Source: Streptomyces aureocirculatus (lineage in GTDB: Bacteria > Actinomycetota > Actinomycetes > Streptomycetales > Streptomycetaceae). Taken from it: a stretch of 64,000 nucleotides of DNA. Each line of letters begins with the position of its first letter. Within the stretch, counting starts at the first letter, position 1. Positions 7,811 through 18,646 of the stretch are shown piece after piece. Where the stretch lies: assembly GCF_000720475.1 (NCBI RefSeq), contig NZ_JOAP01000034.1:1-64000 (forward strand), written 5' to 3'. The position numbers and the translations under genes were made by a program. The notes beneath the pieces were generated by a model. It was not told the DNA's origin. It saw nothing but the letters and a program-made list of their open reading frames with translations, and made no database searches.

Positions 7811-7921
7811 CCGGGCGCCTCCAGGACCGCCTCGCGCTCCGACCGCGAAGCTCCGGGACAGCCCCGCACTCCGACCGTGAGGTCGGGCCCCCTGGCCACG
7901 GCTCGTAGAATCGTGGCCACC

Positions 7922-9100
7922 ATGGCCTACCTCGACCACGCCGCGACCACTCCGATGCTCCCGGACGCGATCTCGGCGATGACCGCCAAGCTCGCCGTCA
8001 CCGGCAACGCCTCCTCGCTGCACGCGGCGGGCCGCCGGGCGCGGCGCACCGTCGAGGAGGCCCGCGAGACGCTGGCCGAATCACTCGGCGCCCGCCCCAG
8101 CGAGGTGGTCCTCACCTCCGGCGGCACCGAGGCCGACAACCTCGCCGTGAAGGGCCTGTACTGGGCGCGGCGCGCGGGCAAGGACGGCGGACCGCCCCGC
8201 ACCCGGGTCCTGGCCAGCCCCGTCGAGCACCACGCCGTGCTCGACGCGGTGGACTGGCTGGGCGAGCACGAGGGCGCCACCGTCGAGTACCTCCCCGTCG
8301 ACGCGCACGGCCGCGTGCACCCCGAAGCGCTGCGCGAGGCCATCGCCCGCGACCCCGGCGACGTGGCGCTCGCCACCGTCATGTGGGCCAACAACGAGAT
8401 CGGCACCCTACAGCCGGTACGCGAACTGGCCGACGTCTGCGCCGAGTTCGACGTACCGCTGCACGCGGACGCCGTTCAGGCCTTCGGGCAGGTACCCGTC
8501 GACTTCGCCGCCTCCGGGCTCGCCGCCATGACCGTGTCCGGACACAAGATCGGCGGTCCGTACGGCATCGGCGCGCTGCTCCTCGGCCGTTCCCACAGTC
8601 CCGTGCCCGTGCTGCACGGCGGCGGCCAGGAGCGCCATGTGCGCTCCGGCACCCTGGACGTGCCCGCCGTCGCCGCGTTCGCCGTCGCCGGGCGGGTCGC
8701 CGCCGAGCAGCGGGAGTGGTTCGCGCGCGAGATCGGCGCGCTGCGCGACGAACTGGTCGCCGCGGTGCGCGCCGCCGTCCCCGACGCGCTCCTCGGCGGC
8801 GACCCGGACCCGGCGGGACGCCTTCCGGCCAACGCCCACTTCACCTTCCCCGGCTGCGAGGGCGACTCGCTGCTGCTCCTCCTCGACGCTCAGGGCATCG
8901 AGTGCTCCACGGGCTCCGCGTGCACCGCGGGCGTCGCCCAGCCGAGCCACGTCCTCCTCGCCACCGGCACCGCCCCCGACCTGGCCCGCGGCACCCTGCG
9001 CTTCTCGCTCGGCCACACGTCGACGCGGGCGGACGTGGACGCGGTGGCGAAGGCGATCGGCCCGGCGGTGGAGCGCGCACGGTCGGCGGGCCTGAGCTAG
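7922..9100 (+). CDS. Cysteine desulfurase, NifS/IscS-type
   Basis: PLP enzyme of 392 residues that takes sulfur from cysteine, leaving alanine and an enzyme persulfide, for tRNA thiolation and Fe-S assembly. N-terminal YLDHAATTP is the family signature. The PLP lysine lies in [16 protein letters not shown] (about residue 205), and the persulfide cysteine in [16 protein letters not shown] (about residue 335). ATG 7922 is the first start giving the conserved N-terminus. The acceptor mnmA lies about 1 kb downstream on the same strand, interrupted only by a divergently oriented amidase gene, so sulfur transfer to MnmA is likely. Confidence 0.93.
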   Translation: MAYLDHAATTPMLPDAISAMTAKLAVTGNASSLHAAGRRARRTVEEARETLAESLGARPSEVVLTSGGTEADNLAVKGLYWARRAGKDGGPPRTRVLASPVEHHAVLDAVDWLGEHEGATVEYLPVDAHGRVHPEALREAIARDPGDVALATVMWANNEIGTLQPVRELADVCAEFDVPLHADAVQAFGQVPVDFAASGLAAMTVSGHKIGGPYGIGALLLGRSHSPVPVLHGGGQERHVRSGTLDVPAVAAFAVAGRVAAEQREWFAREIGALRDELVAAVRAAVPDALLGGDPDPAGRLPANAHFTFPGCEGDSLLLLLDAQGIECSTGSACTAGVAQPSHVLLATGTAPDLARGTLRFSLGHTSTRADVDAVAKAIGPAVERARSAGLS

Positions 9101-9115
9101 CCCACTTCCCGAGCC

Positions 9116-9212
9116 CCAGCCCCTCCGGCAGTTGGTATTTCCAGCCCCTCCGGCAGTTGGTATTTCCAGCCCCTCCGGCGTTTGAGGAGCGGGGTCTGGG
9201 GCGGAGCCCCAG
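9116..9212 (+). repeat. 25-bp tandem repeat joined to a dispersed palindromic element / terminator
   Basis: A 25-bp unit starting CCAGCCCCTCCGGCAGTTGG is duplicated exactly (9116-9140, 9141-9165). A third copy diverges after CCAGCCCCTCCGGC into GTTTGAGGAGCGGGG and ends in the hairpin CTGGGGC-GGA-GCCCCAG (9196-9212). Related sequences occur in the opposite orientation near 48137 and 50107. The hairpin lies at the 3' ends of the convergent desulfurase and amidase genes and could terminate both. Confidence 0.65.
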
Positions 9213-9273
9213 GATCGGGAAGGGGCGGGCATGGGGGCTCCCAGCCGGGCAGCACACCCGCCTCGGCAGGGGG

Positions 9274-9990
9274 CTAAGCAGGCGTACCGGTGCGAACCGG
9301 TCTGTCCCGCTCCCGCCGCACAAGGCGCATATACCGCCCCCAGTCCCAGTGCGGCCCCGGATCCGTGTGATCCGTCCCCTCCACCTCCACATGCCCGATG
9401 ATGTGCTCCCGGTCCACCGGAATCTCGTACCGCCGACAGATCCCGGCGGTGAGCACCGCCGAAGAGGCGTACATCGCGTCCGTGAACGACGACTTCTCGT
9501 CGACGAACCCCTCGTGCTCGATGCCCACGCTGCGCTCGTTCATCGAGCGGTTCCCCGCGTGGAAGGCCACGTCGAGCTCGCGGATCATCTGGGCGACGTG
9601 CCCGTCCTTGCGGACCACGTAGTGCGTGGCCGCGCCGTGCCCGGGGTCCCTGAAGACGCGCAGCGCCGTGCGGTACCCGCCCTGGACGACGTGGATGACG
9701 ACGCGGTCGATGTCGTAGTCGGCGGGGCGGTCGGCCCGGCGCCAGTTCGCCCCCGACGCCGCTATCCACTGGGCGCCGCGGGCGTCGACCACGCCGTCCT
9801 CGCGCGGCCTCGAGACCCGCGGTCTGCGCCCCCACAGGTCGCCGAGCTCGTCGTGGGCGAGCACGACGGCTCCGACGCCCGCGGCCACGGTGCCGAGCAG
9901 CAGGGCGCGCCTGGCCGGGCCGGGTCCCGCGCTCCCGGAGTCCGGTGTGCTCCCGGCGTCGGCTGCGTTCGAGGTGTCCTGTTCCCCCAT
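9274..9990 (-). CDS. N-acetylmuramoyl-L-alanine amidase, Tat-exported
   Basis: Peptidoglycan amidase of 238 residues (amidase_2/PGRP fold) that cuts the bond between muramic acid and the stem peptide outside the cell. The signal region GPARRALLLGTVAAGVGAVVL has paired arginines before a hydrophobic stretch, suggesting Tat export. Zinc-site elements are VVIHVVQGG, SVGIEHEGF and the HTDPGPHWDW motif near the C-terminus. ATG 9990 follows a good GAGGAT. The gene is convergent with the cysteine desulfurase and divergent from mnmA. Confidence 0.87.
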   Translation of the reverse strand: MGEQDTSNAADAGSTPDSGSAGPGPARRALLLGTVAAGVGAVVLAHDELGDLWGRRPRVSRPREDGVVDARGAQWIAASGANWRRADRPADYDIDRVVIHVVQGGYRTALRVFRDPGHGAATHYVVRKDGHVAQMIRELDVAFHAGNRSMNERSVGIEHEGFVDEKSSFTDAMYASSAVLTAGICRRYEIPVDREHIIGHVEVEGTDHTDPGPHWDWGRYMRLVRRERDRPVRTGTPA

Positions 9991-10051
9991 GTGATCCTCA
10001 ACGCTTACGCACGCGCGTCCGGTTCCCACGGACCCGTACCCTGTTAGGGCT

Positions 10052-11197
10052 ATGACTTCGCAGACCCCGTCGGCCCCGCCGCGCACCAGCCGCCCGCTCC
10101 GCGTCCTCGCCGCCATGTCCGGCGGCGTGGACTCCGCCGTCGCCGCCGCCCGAGCCGCCGAGGCCGGGCACGACGTGACCGGTGTGCATCTGGCGCTCTC
10201 GGCGAACCCGCAGTCGTTCCGCACGGGCGCGCGCGGCTGCTGCACCATCGAGGACTCGCGCGACGCCCGCCGCGCGGCGGACGTGATCGGCATCCCGTTC
10301 TACGTGTGGGACCTCGCCGAGCGCTTCCGCGAGGACGTCGTCGAGGACTTCGTCGCCGAGTACGAGGCGGGGCGCACCCCGAACCCGTGCCTGCGCTGCA
10401 ACGAGAAGATCAAGTTCGCGGCGCTCCTGGACAAGGCCCTGGCCCTAGGCTTCGACGCGGTCTGCACCGGCCACTACGCCCAGGTGATCGTGAACGAGGA
10501 CGGCACGCGCGAGCTGCACCGCGCATCGGACATGGCCAAGGACCAGAGCTATGTCCTCGGCGTCCTGGACGACCGGCAGCTCGCGCACGCGATGTTCCCG
10601 CTCGGCGACACGGTCACCACGAAGGACGAGATCCGCGCGGAGGCCGAGCGCCGCGGGCTCGCCGTCGCCAAGAAGCCCGACAGCCACGACATCTGCTTCA
10701 TCGCGGACGGCGACACCCAGGGCTTCCTCGCCGCACGCCTCGGCAAGGCGGAGGGCGACATCGTCGACGCCGACGGCAACAGGCTGGGCACGCACGAGGG
10801 CGCGTACGGCTTCACGATCGGCCAGCGCAAGGGCCTGCGCATCGGCACGCCCGCGCCCGACGGCAAGCCGCGCTACGTCCTGGACATCTCCCCGGTGGAC
10901 AACACCGTCACCGTCGGCCCCGCCGCAGGCCTCGACGTGACCGCCCTGACAGCCGTCAGGCCCCGCTGGTGCGGCGCCGCCCCCACCGGAGCGGGCACCT
11001 ACACCGCCCAGTTGCGCGCCCACGGCGGCGAGACCGAGGTGACCGCCGAACCGGTCGACGGTGGCCTGCACGTCACGTTCACCGAGCCGGTGCGCGGCGT
11101 GGCCCCCGGCCAGGCGATCGTCCTGTACGACGGCTCGCGCGTGGTGGGCTCGGCGACGATCGCCACCACCCAGCGGGCCGCGACGGCGCTCGCGTAG
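10052..11197 (+). CDS. mnmA: tRNA-specific 2-thiouridylase MnmA
   Basis: Enzyme of 381 residues that installs sulfur at position 2 of wobble uridine-34 in tRNA Lys, Glu and Gln, using ATP and persulfide sulfur. The ATP pyrophosphatase P-loop is [11 protein letters not shown] (about residue 22). The two catalytic cysteines are in [14 protein letters not shown] and [11 protein letters not shown]. The C-terminal beta-barrel region includes RKGLRIGTP and RYVLDISP. Sulfur probably comes from the desulfurase encoded at 7922-9100. The start at 10052 follows TTAGGG. Confidence 0.95.
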   Translation: MTSQTPSAPPRTSRPLRVLAAMSGGVDSAVAAARAAEAGHDVTGVHLALSANPQSFRTGARGCCTIEDSRDARRAADVIGIPFYVWDLAERFREDVVEDFVAEYEAGRTPNPCLRCNEKIKFAALLDKALALGFDAVCTGHYAQVIVNEDGTRELHRASDMAKDQSYVLGVLDDRQLAHAMFPLGDTVTTKDEIRAEAERRGLAVAKKPDSHDICFIADGDTQGFLAARLGKAEGDIVDADGNRLGTHEGAYGFTIGQRKGLRIGTPAPDGKPRYVLDISPVDNTVTVGPAAGLDVTALTAVRPRWCGAAPTGAGTYTAQLRAHGGETEVTAEPVDGGLHVTFTEPVRGVAPGQAIVLYDGSRVVGSATIATTQRAATALA

Positions 11198-11202
11198 GCA
11201 CC

Positions 11203-11290
11203 TGCGGGGCAGATGCCTTCGGAGCAGGTGCCCTCGGGGCAGGTGCCCTCGGGCAGGTGCCTTCGGGGCAGGTGCTTTCGGGCAAGGCGC
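11203..11290. repeat. Tandem 14-15-bp repeats downstream of mnmA
   Basis: About five copies of a unit like GGGCAGGTGCCCTCG follow one another at 14-15 bp, between mnmA and the convergent oxidoreductase gene. Copies differ by single bases or a one-base deletion, so no frame is kept and the array is non-coding. Confidence 0.65.
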
Positions 11291-11293
11291 CCG

Positions 11294-12256
11294 CTACTCG
11301 GCGACCGTGAGCACGATCTTGCCCTGGGTGCGGCCCCGTTCGCCGAGTTCGTGGGCCTTCGCGGCCTGTACGAGGGGCAGTGTCGCGGCGATCTCCGGGC
11401 GGAGACTGCCCTCGGTGACCAGGCGGGCGATCTCCAGCATGCCGTGCCGGTCCGGCTCCACGACGGTCCAGCCGGTGTGGATGCCGAGCTCCCGCGCCCG
11501 GTCGGGGTCCGGCAGGCCGCCGGGGTCGGGGAGCGTGACCAGGTGGCCGCCGCGGCGGAGCACGGGCAGCGAGCGGTCGCCGTACGCGCCGCCGACGCCG
11601 TCCAGGACCACGTCCACGTCGCGCACGGCCGCCGCGAAGTCCGTCGCCGTGTAGTCGATCAGCTCGTCCGCACCGAGCGAGCGCAGGAAGTCGTGCTTGT
11701 CGGCGCGCGCCGTCCCGATGACGTACGCGCCCCGCGCCTTCGCGATCTGCACGGCGAGGTGGCCGACGCCGCCCGCGGCCGCGTGGATCAGCACGCGCTG
11801 ACCGGAGCGCAGGCCCGCCGTCTCGACCAGGCCCTGCCAGGCCGTGAGCGCGGCCAGGGGCAGCGCGGCGGCGCCCACGTGGTCGATGTTCTCGGGCTTG
11901 CGGGCGAAGCGCCGCGCGGGAGCGGTGACGTACTCGGCGTAGCCGCCCGCCTGCTCCGGGAAGCGCGGCATGCCGAACACCTCGTCGCCGGGCTCGAAGA
12001 GCGTCACACCGGGGCCGACGGCCTCGACCGTGCCGGACACGTCGTACCCGAGGATCGGCGTGTCGCCCCACGTGCCGAACTCCCCCGCGGCCCGCGTCTT
12101 CCAGTCGACCGGGTTCACACCGGCGGCGTGCACCTTGACCAGGATCTCGGTGAGACCCGGCTCGGGGCGGTCCACCTCCACGGGGACCAGGACGTCGGGG
12201 GCGCCCCACGCGCGCGGGCTGACGGCACGCATGGTCGTGGTCGTACGGGAGTTCAT
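11294..12256 (-). CDS. NADP-dependent quinone-type oxidoreductase (MDR family)
   Basis: Medium-chain dehydrogenase/reductase of 320 residues without the zinc ligands of alcohol dehydrogenases, hence quinone oxidoreductase-like. The N-terminal GroES-like domain contains VHAAGVNPVDWKTR and GYDVSGTVEAVGPGV. The Rossmann motif is HAAAGGVGHLAVQIAKARGA (about residue 160). It reduces quinones or enones with NADPH in the cytoplasm; the substrate is unknown. ATG 12256 follows AAGGACA. The gene is divergent from a GlxA-type regulator, which is a good candidate for its controller. Confidence 0.85.
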   Translation of the reverse strand: MNSRTTTTMRAVSPRAWGAPDVLVPVEVDRPEPGLTEILVKVHAAGVNPVDWKTRAAGEFGTWGDTPILGYDVSGTVEAVGPGVTLFEPGDEVFGMPRFPEQAGGYAEYVTAPARRFARKPENIDHVGAAALPLAALTAWQGLVETAGLRSGQRVLIHAAAGGVGHLAVQIAKARGAYVIGTARADKHDFLRSLGADELIDYTATDFAAAVRDVDVVLDGVGGAYGDRSLPVLRRGGHLVTLPDPGGLPDPDRARELGIHTGWTVVEPDRHGMLEIARLVTEGSLRPEIAATLPLVQAAKAHELGERGRTQGKIVLTVAE

Positions 12257-12385
12257 TCGATCTTGTCCTTACTGCTGGGTTCCGCTGGGTTCCGCCGGCT
12301 GCCGCTGACCGCTGCCGGGTTCAGGCGGGCTCTGCTGGGCGACCACCAGCGTGTGCCCGCGGGCCGCCTCGTGGTGCTGGCAGTT

Positions 12386-12414
12386 TGGCCATGATGTGAC
12401 AGGATCTGGCCATG
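12386..12414. promoter_or_regulatory. Direct repeats of TGGCCATG, 21 bp apart
   Basis: TGGCCATG occurs at 12386-12393 and again at 12407-12414, where it overlaps the start codon of the GlxA-type regulator. Two copies spaced two helical turns apart are the usual geometry for AraC-type proteins. They lie in the divergent region between the regulator and the oxidoreductase. Confidence 0.45.
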
Positions 12415-13449
12415 GCCTCCCGTAGTGCGCACCGCGTCGTCGTCCTCGCCCTGGACGGCGTGTACGCCTTCGAGCTGGGCATCCCCTCGCGCGTCTTCGG
12501 CGCCGCCGAGGACGGCGCGGGGCGCCCGCTCTATGACGTCGTCGTGTGCACGGTGGACGGCGGCCCCGTACGCACCGACGCGGGCTTCTCCCTCACCGGC
12601 GGGACGGGCCCAAAGGCCCTGGAGGGCGCCGACACCGTCGTGATCCCGCCCACCCGTGTCCTCGACCAGGGGCTGACCGGCGGCGCGCTCCCGGAGGCGG
12701 TGGCCGGCGCGCTCGGCCGGATCAAGACCGGGGCGCGCCTGGTGTCGTTCTGCAGCGCCTCGTACGTCCTGGCTGCCGCGGGGCTCCTCGACGGGCGCCC
12801 CGCGACGACCCACTGGCACCTCGCCCCGCACTTCCAGCGCACCTACCCACGCGTGCGCGTCGACGAGGACGTGCTGTTCGTGGACGACGGCGACGTGCTC
12901 ACCTCGGCCGGTGTCGCCGCGGGCATCGACCTGTGCCTGCACCTCGTACGCCGCGACCACGGGAGCGCCGTCGCCAACCAGGTCGCCCGCGCCTGCGTGG
13001 TGCCGCCCTGGCGGGACGGCGGACAGGCCCAGTACATCGAACGCCCCGTCCCGGAGCCCACGCTCGCCACGACGGCGGCCACGCGCGCGTGGGCCCTGGA
13101 ACGGCTCCAGGAACCGCTGACCCTCGGGGAACTCGCCGGGCACGCCCGCATGAGCCTGCGCACGTTCACGCGCCGCTTCCGCGACGAGGTGGGCACCACA
13201 CCGGGCCGCTGGCTCACCGCCCAGCGCCTCGAACTGGCCCGCCACCTCCTGGAGACCAGCGACCTGCCCATCGACCTGGTCGCCCACCGCGCGGGCTTCG
13301 GCACCGCCAACTCGCTGCGCCAGCACATGCGTTCCGTCATCGGCGTGTCACCCGCCGCCTACCGCAGAACGTTCGCCGCGACGGCCGCCCAGGGCCTGCC
13401 CGACGCACCGGAGGGGCCCTATGCCGCCGGGATCTCCCGCGCCTCGTAG
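12412..13449 (+). CDS. GlxA family regulator (DJ-1/PfpI plus AraC domains)
   Basis: Regulator of 345 residues. The N-terminal DJ-1/PfpI-like domain (about residues 8-170) includes VVIPPT and the LVSFCSASYVLAAAGLLDGR nucleophile-elbow region. The C-terminal AraC double helix-turn-helix (about residues 230-320) includes MSLRTFTRRFRDEVGTTPGR and FGTANSLRQHMR. Such proteins sense small metabolites and activate or repress nearby enzymes. The divergent quinone-type oxidoreductase is the most likely target. The start follows AGGA (12400-12403). Its last 31 bp overlap the convergent DUF427 gene. Confidence 0.86.
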   Translation: MASRSAHRVVVLALDGVYAFELGIPSRVFGAAEDGAGRPLYDVVVCTVDGGPVRTDAGFSLTGGTGPKALEGADTVVIPPTRVLDQGLTGGALPEAVAGALGRIKTGARLVSFCSASYVLAAAGLLDGRPATTHWHLAPHFQRTYPRVRVDEDVLFVDDGDVLTSAGVAAGIDLCLHLVRRDHGSAVANQVARACVVPPWRDGGQAQYIERPVPEPTLATTAATRAWALERLQEPLTLGELAGHARMSLRTFTRRFRDEVGTTPGRWLTAQRLELARHLLETSDLPIDLVAHRAGFGTANSLRQHMRSVIGVSPAAYRRTFAATAAQGLPDAPEGPYAAGISRAS

Positions 13450-13751
13450 AAGCAGAAGTGGTCCTTGATCGAGACCACGGCGGGCTTCGGCTCGGGGTAC
13501 CCCCACACGGTGTCCTCGGCGCCCGGCAGCGACCAGTAGGACGCGGTGCCCTTGAAGGGGCAGTACGTGTGCGTGGCGGACGGCGTCAGCAGGTCCGTGC
13601 GCACATCCTCCGGAGGCAGGTAGTAGCGCACCGGGTAACCGGTCTCGCGCAGCAGCAGCGGACGCGTGGACTCGGCGACCACCTGGCCGCCGTGCTCCAC
13701 GCGCACGTGCTGCGTGCCCTGCTCGACCGTGATGCGGTGTCCCTGGACCAT
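13419..13751 (-). CDS. DUF427 domain protein
   Basis: Small cytoplasmic protein of 110 residues. The family pattern is clear: VVAESTRPLLLRETGYPVRYYL, then PPEDV, then YCPFKGTASYWSL, and a C-terminal KDHFCFYEA. The biochemical role of DUF427 is unknown; its small beta-rich fold has been solved for homologs. ATG 13751 follows GGAAGGGG at good spacing. The 3' end overlaps the GlxA-type gene tail-to-tail by 31 bp. Confidence 0.85.
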   Translation of the reverse strand: MVQGHRITVEQGTQHVRVEHGGQVVAESTRPLLLRETGYPVRYYLPPEDVRTDLLTPSATHTYCPFKGTASYWSLPGAEDTVWGYPEPKPAVVSIKDHFCFYEAREIPAA

Positions 13752-13834
13752 GACGCTGCCCCTTCCGGAGATCCTGTTACGGCTGCTGCCGCTCTCCTTC
13801 CTACAGTGTCGGTGCCGGAACGTACCGTGGGGCC

Positions 13835-14374
13835 ATGAACATCTGCGTCTTCCTCTCCGCCGCCGACCTGCCCGAGACCTATACGCGCCCCGCCCGGGAG
13901 TTCGCCGAGCTGCTCGGCAAGGGTGGTCACACGCTGGTGTGGGGCGGCTCGGACGTAGGCCTGATGAAGGTCGTGGCGGACGGCGTGCAGGAGGCCGGCG
14001 GCTGCCTCGTGGGAGTGACGGTCGACTTCCTCGCCGCCAAGGCCCGGCCGGGCGTGGACGACATGGTGATCGCGGGGGACCTCGCCGAGCGCAAGGCACT
14101 GCTCCTGGAGAAGGCCGACGCCGTAGTGATCATGGTCGGCGGCACCGGCACCCTCGACGAGGCCACCGAGATCCTGGAGCTGAAAAAGCACGGCAGGACC
14201 ACCAAGCCGGTGGTGCTCCTCAACTCGGCCGGGTTCTACGACGGATTGAAGGAGCAGTTCCGCCGCATGGAGGACGAGGGATTCCTGCCGGTGCCCCTGA
14301 CCGATCTGGTCTTCTTCGCCGAGGAGCCGGTGGGCGCCCTGGCCCATCTGGAGGAGGCGATGGGCACGCGCTGA
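13835..14374 (+). CDS. LOG family (TIGR00730-like) nucleotide phosphoribohydrolase
   Basis: Rossmann-fold protein of 179 residues. LOG proteins release the free base from nucleoside 5'-monophosphates, including cytokinin precursors. Visible features are VWGGSDVGLMKVVADG (nucleotide-binding loop) and MVGGTGTLDEATEIL, which corresponds to the PGGxGTxxE catalytic motif with the proline replaced by valine. The arginine and glutamate expected for hydrolysis are present (ERKALLLEKAD; TLDEATE). The proline change leaves specificity uncertain. It stands alone on the + strand. Confidence 0.8.
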   Translation: MNICVFLSAADLPETYTRPAREFAELLGKGGHTLVWGGSDVGLMKVVADGVQEAGGCLVGVTVDFLAAKARPGVDDMVIAGDLAERKALLLEKADAVVIMVGGTGTLDEATEILELKKHGRTTKPVVLLNSAGFYDGLKEQFRRMEDEGFLPVPLTDLVFFAEEPVGALAHLEEAMGTR

Positions 14375-14453
14375 CCGCCGGGCGGGTCGGCCGGCGCACC
14401 GCCCGCGCCGCCCGAGGCGCCCGCGTCACCTGCCGGAATGCGACCATGGGCGC

Positions 14454-15143
14454 ATGGCAACTCATGTGATCACCGGGGCGGGCTCCGGCATCGGCGCGGC
14501 CCTCGCCCGCCGCCTCCACGCGCGCGGCGACGCGCTCGTGCTGCACGCGCGCGACGCGGGCCGCGCCAAGGAGCTCGCCGCCGAGTACCCCGGCGCGAGC
14601 ACCCTCGTCGGCGACCTCGCGGACCCGGACAAGCTCTCCTGGGCCTTCTCGCACCAGACGCTCCCCGACCGCGTCGACTCGCTGCTGCACATCGCGGGCG
14701 TCGTCGACCTCGGACCCGTCGGCGAGCTCACCCCCAAGACCTGGCGCCACCAACTGAACGTCAACCTGATCGCGCCCGCCGAGCTGACCCGGCACTTCCT
14801 GCCCCAACTCCGCGCCGCCCAGGGCCACGTGATCTTTGTGAACTCCGGCGCCGGGCTGCGCGCGAGCGCCGACTGGTCCGCGTACGCCGCCTCCAAGCAC
14901 GGCCTGAAGGCCCTCGCGGACTCCCTGCGCAACGAGGAGCACGGCAACGGCGTGCGCGTCACCTCCGTGTACCCCGGCCGCACCGCGAGCCCCATGCAGG
15001 TCAAGGTGCACCAGCAGGAGGGCAAGGAGTACGACGCGGGACAGTGGATCGACCCCGAGTCGGTGGCGACGACGATCCTGATGGCCCTCGACCTGCCGCG
15101 CGACGCCGAGGTCAACGACCTGTCGGTGCGGCCAGGACGGTGA
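14454..15143 (+). CDS. Short-chain dehydrogenase/reductase (SDR)
   Basis: NAD(P)-dependent oxidoreductase of 229 residues, classical SDR type. The N-terminal cofactor loop is VITGAGSGIGAALARRL. The catalytic serine lies near FVNSGAGL, and the YxxxK pair is in SAYAASKHGLKAL (about residue 145), followed by YPGRTASPMQ. The substrate is unknown. Its TGA overlaps the GTG of the MetE-like gene (GTGA at 15140-15143), so the two are co-translated. Confidence 0.85.
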   Translation: MATHVITGAGSGIGAALARRLHARGDALVLHARDAGRAKELAAEYPGASTLVGDLADPDKLSWAFSHQTLPDRVDSLLHIAGVVDLGPVGELTPKTWRHQLNVNLIAPAELTRHFLPQLRAAQGHVIFVNSGAGLRASADWSAYAASKHGLKALADSLRNEEHGNGVRVTSVYPGRTASPMQVKVHQQEGKEYDAGQWIDPESVATTILMALDLPRDAEVNDLSVRPGR

Positions 15144-16177
15144 GCGAGGCTGTGAGCACGTTTGTGTGGGGCGGTGCCACCGGCGTCGGATCGATGCCCG
15201 GCGGCGACGCACGCGAGACCGCGAGGACCGTCACCGGCACCTTCGAAGGGCCCGCGGGCCCCGCCGGAGCCGGGCACGGCATGCCGTACCTGGCGGAGCT
15301 GCCCGCGCGCGGACCCGGCGCCGACATGATCGGCCGCACCGCGGGGCTGCTCGTCGAGGTGTACGCGCGCGTGGAGCCGAGCGGCTGGCGCATCGGCGAC
15401 CGGCCGGGACGCGACACGCGCCGCGCGGCGTCCTGGCTCGGCGAGGACCTCGATGCCCTGGAGGAGTTCACCCAGGGGTACGAGGGCCCGCTCAAGGTCC
15501 AGGCAGTGGGCCCGTGGACGCTCGCGGCCGCCCTTGAGCTGCGGAACGGCGAGGCCGCGCTCTCGGACCCCGGCGCCTGCCGCGACCTGACCGGATCGCT
15601 CGCCGAAGGCCTGCGCGCCCACCTCGCCGAGGTCGCGAGGCGGGTACCGGGCGCCCAGCTCGTCCTCCAGCTCGACGAGCCCTCTCTGACCGCCGTGCTG
15701 CGCGGGCAGATCAGGACCGCGAGCCAGTACCGCACGCACCGCGCCGTGGACCGCCAGTTGGTCGAGAGCGCGCTGCGCGACGTCATGGCCGTCCACGAAG
15801 GGCCGGTGGCCGTGCACTCCTGCGCGCCCGACGTCCCCTTCGCGCTGCTGCGCCGGGCGGGCGCGGACGCCGTGTCGTTCGATTTCGCCCTGCTCACCGA
15901 GCGTGACGACGAGGTGATCGGTGAGGCGGTCGAAGCAGGCACGAAGCTGTTCGCCGGTGTCGTACCCGGCACCGAGGGCCCGTTGTCAGACCCTGCCGGT
16001 AGCGTCATGGGTGTCAGGACGCTGTGGCGCAGGTTGGGGCTGGATCCGGGGACACTCGCGGAGTCGGTCACGATCACCCCGTCGTGCGGTCTCGCGGGCG
16101 CGTCGCCGGCGTACGCCCGCGCGGCGCTCGCCCACTGCGCCCGGGCGGCGAGATCACTCGCGGACAACCCTGAGTAA
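15140..16177 (+). CDS. Single-domain cobalamin-independent methionine synthase-like protein
   Basis: Protein of 345 residues matching only the C-terminal catalytic half of MetE. Seen: GATGVGSMPGGDARETA at the N-terminus, VLQLDEPSL (the MetE aspartate-glutamate motif), AVHSCAPDVPFALL (His and Cys zinc ligands) and ITPSCGLAGASP (last Cys ligand). Full MetE proteins are about 750 residues, so the N-terminal folate-binding half is missing. Known core-MetE enzymes use other methyl donors such as corrinoid proteins; whether this one makes methionine is not known. The start GTG 15140 overlaps the SDR stop. ligA follows 30 nt downstream. Confidence 0.78.
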   Translation: MSEAVSTFVWGGATGVGSMPGGDARETARTVTGTFEGPAGPAGAGHGMPYLAELPARGPGADMIGRTAGLLVEVYARVEPSGWRIGDRPGRDTRRAASWLGEDLDALEEFTQGYEGPLKVQAVGPWTLAAALELRNGEAALSDPGACRDLTGSLAEGLRAHLAEVARRVPGAQLVLQLDEPSLTAVLRGQIRTASQYRTHRAVDRQLVESALRDVMAVHEGPVAVHSCAPDVPFALLRRAGADAVSFDFALLTERDDEVIGEAVEAGTKLFAGVVPGTEGPLSDPAGSVMGVRTLWRRLGLDPGTLAESVTITPSCGLAGASPAYARAALAHCARAARSLADNPE

Positions 16178-16186
16178 CGGGTCTGA

Positions 16187-18388
<2,202 letters not shown>

Positions 18389-18646
18389 CGGTTGAAGGCC
18401 ACCCGTTCAGCGCATATCAGATGCATACGGGTGGCCGGGGCGCATTCGGGCAACCATAGGCGACCGCTGCCCGTGGAAGCCCTCTGCGGCCTACTGTTGA
18501 GGTGTGCGCCTGCCGTGCCCCGCTGCGGATGGGGTATCCCCTGCTTGCCGAGAGCCGGGGAGGGTTTCGGACGTGGCTGTCCAAGGATCTTCAAGTCCGC
18601 GTGCTGCCGCGTGGCGTGGGCATCGCCGGCTGTGAGAGGGACGGGA
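18389..18646 (+). promoter_or_regulatory. ligA-rmdB intergenic region
   Basis: There are 258 bases without a supported gene. The downstream reading frame is open through the whole stretch, but its codons (many rare, several cysteines) are unlike a Streptomyces gene. I therefore treat it as 5' leader and promoter for the c-di-GMP protein. No convincing -35/-10 pair or terminator hairpin was identified. Confidence 0.4.
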
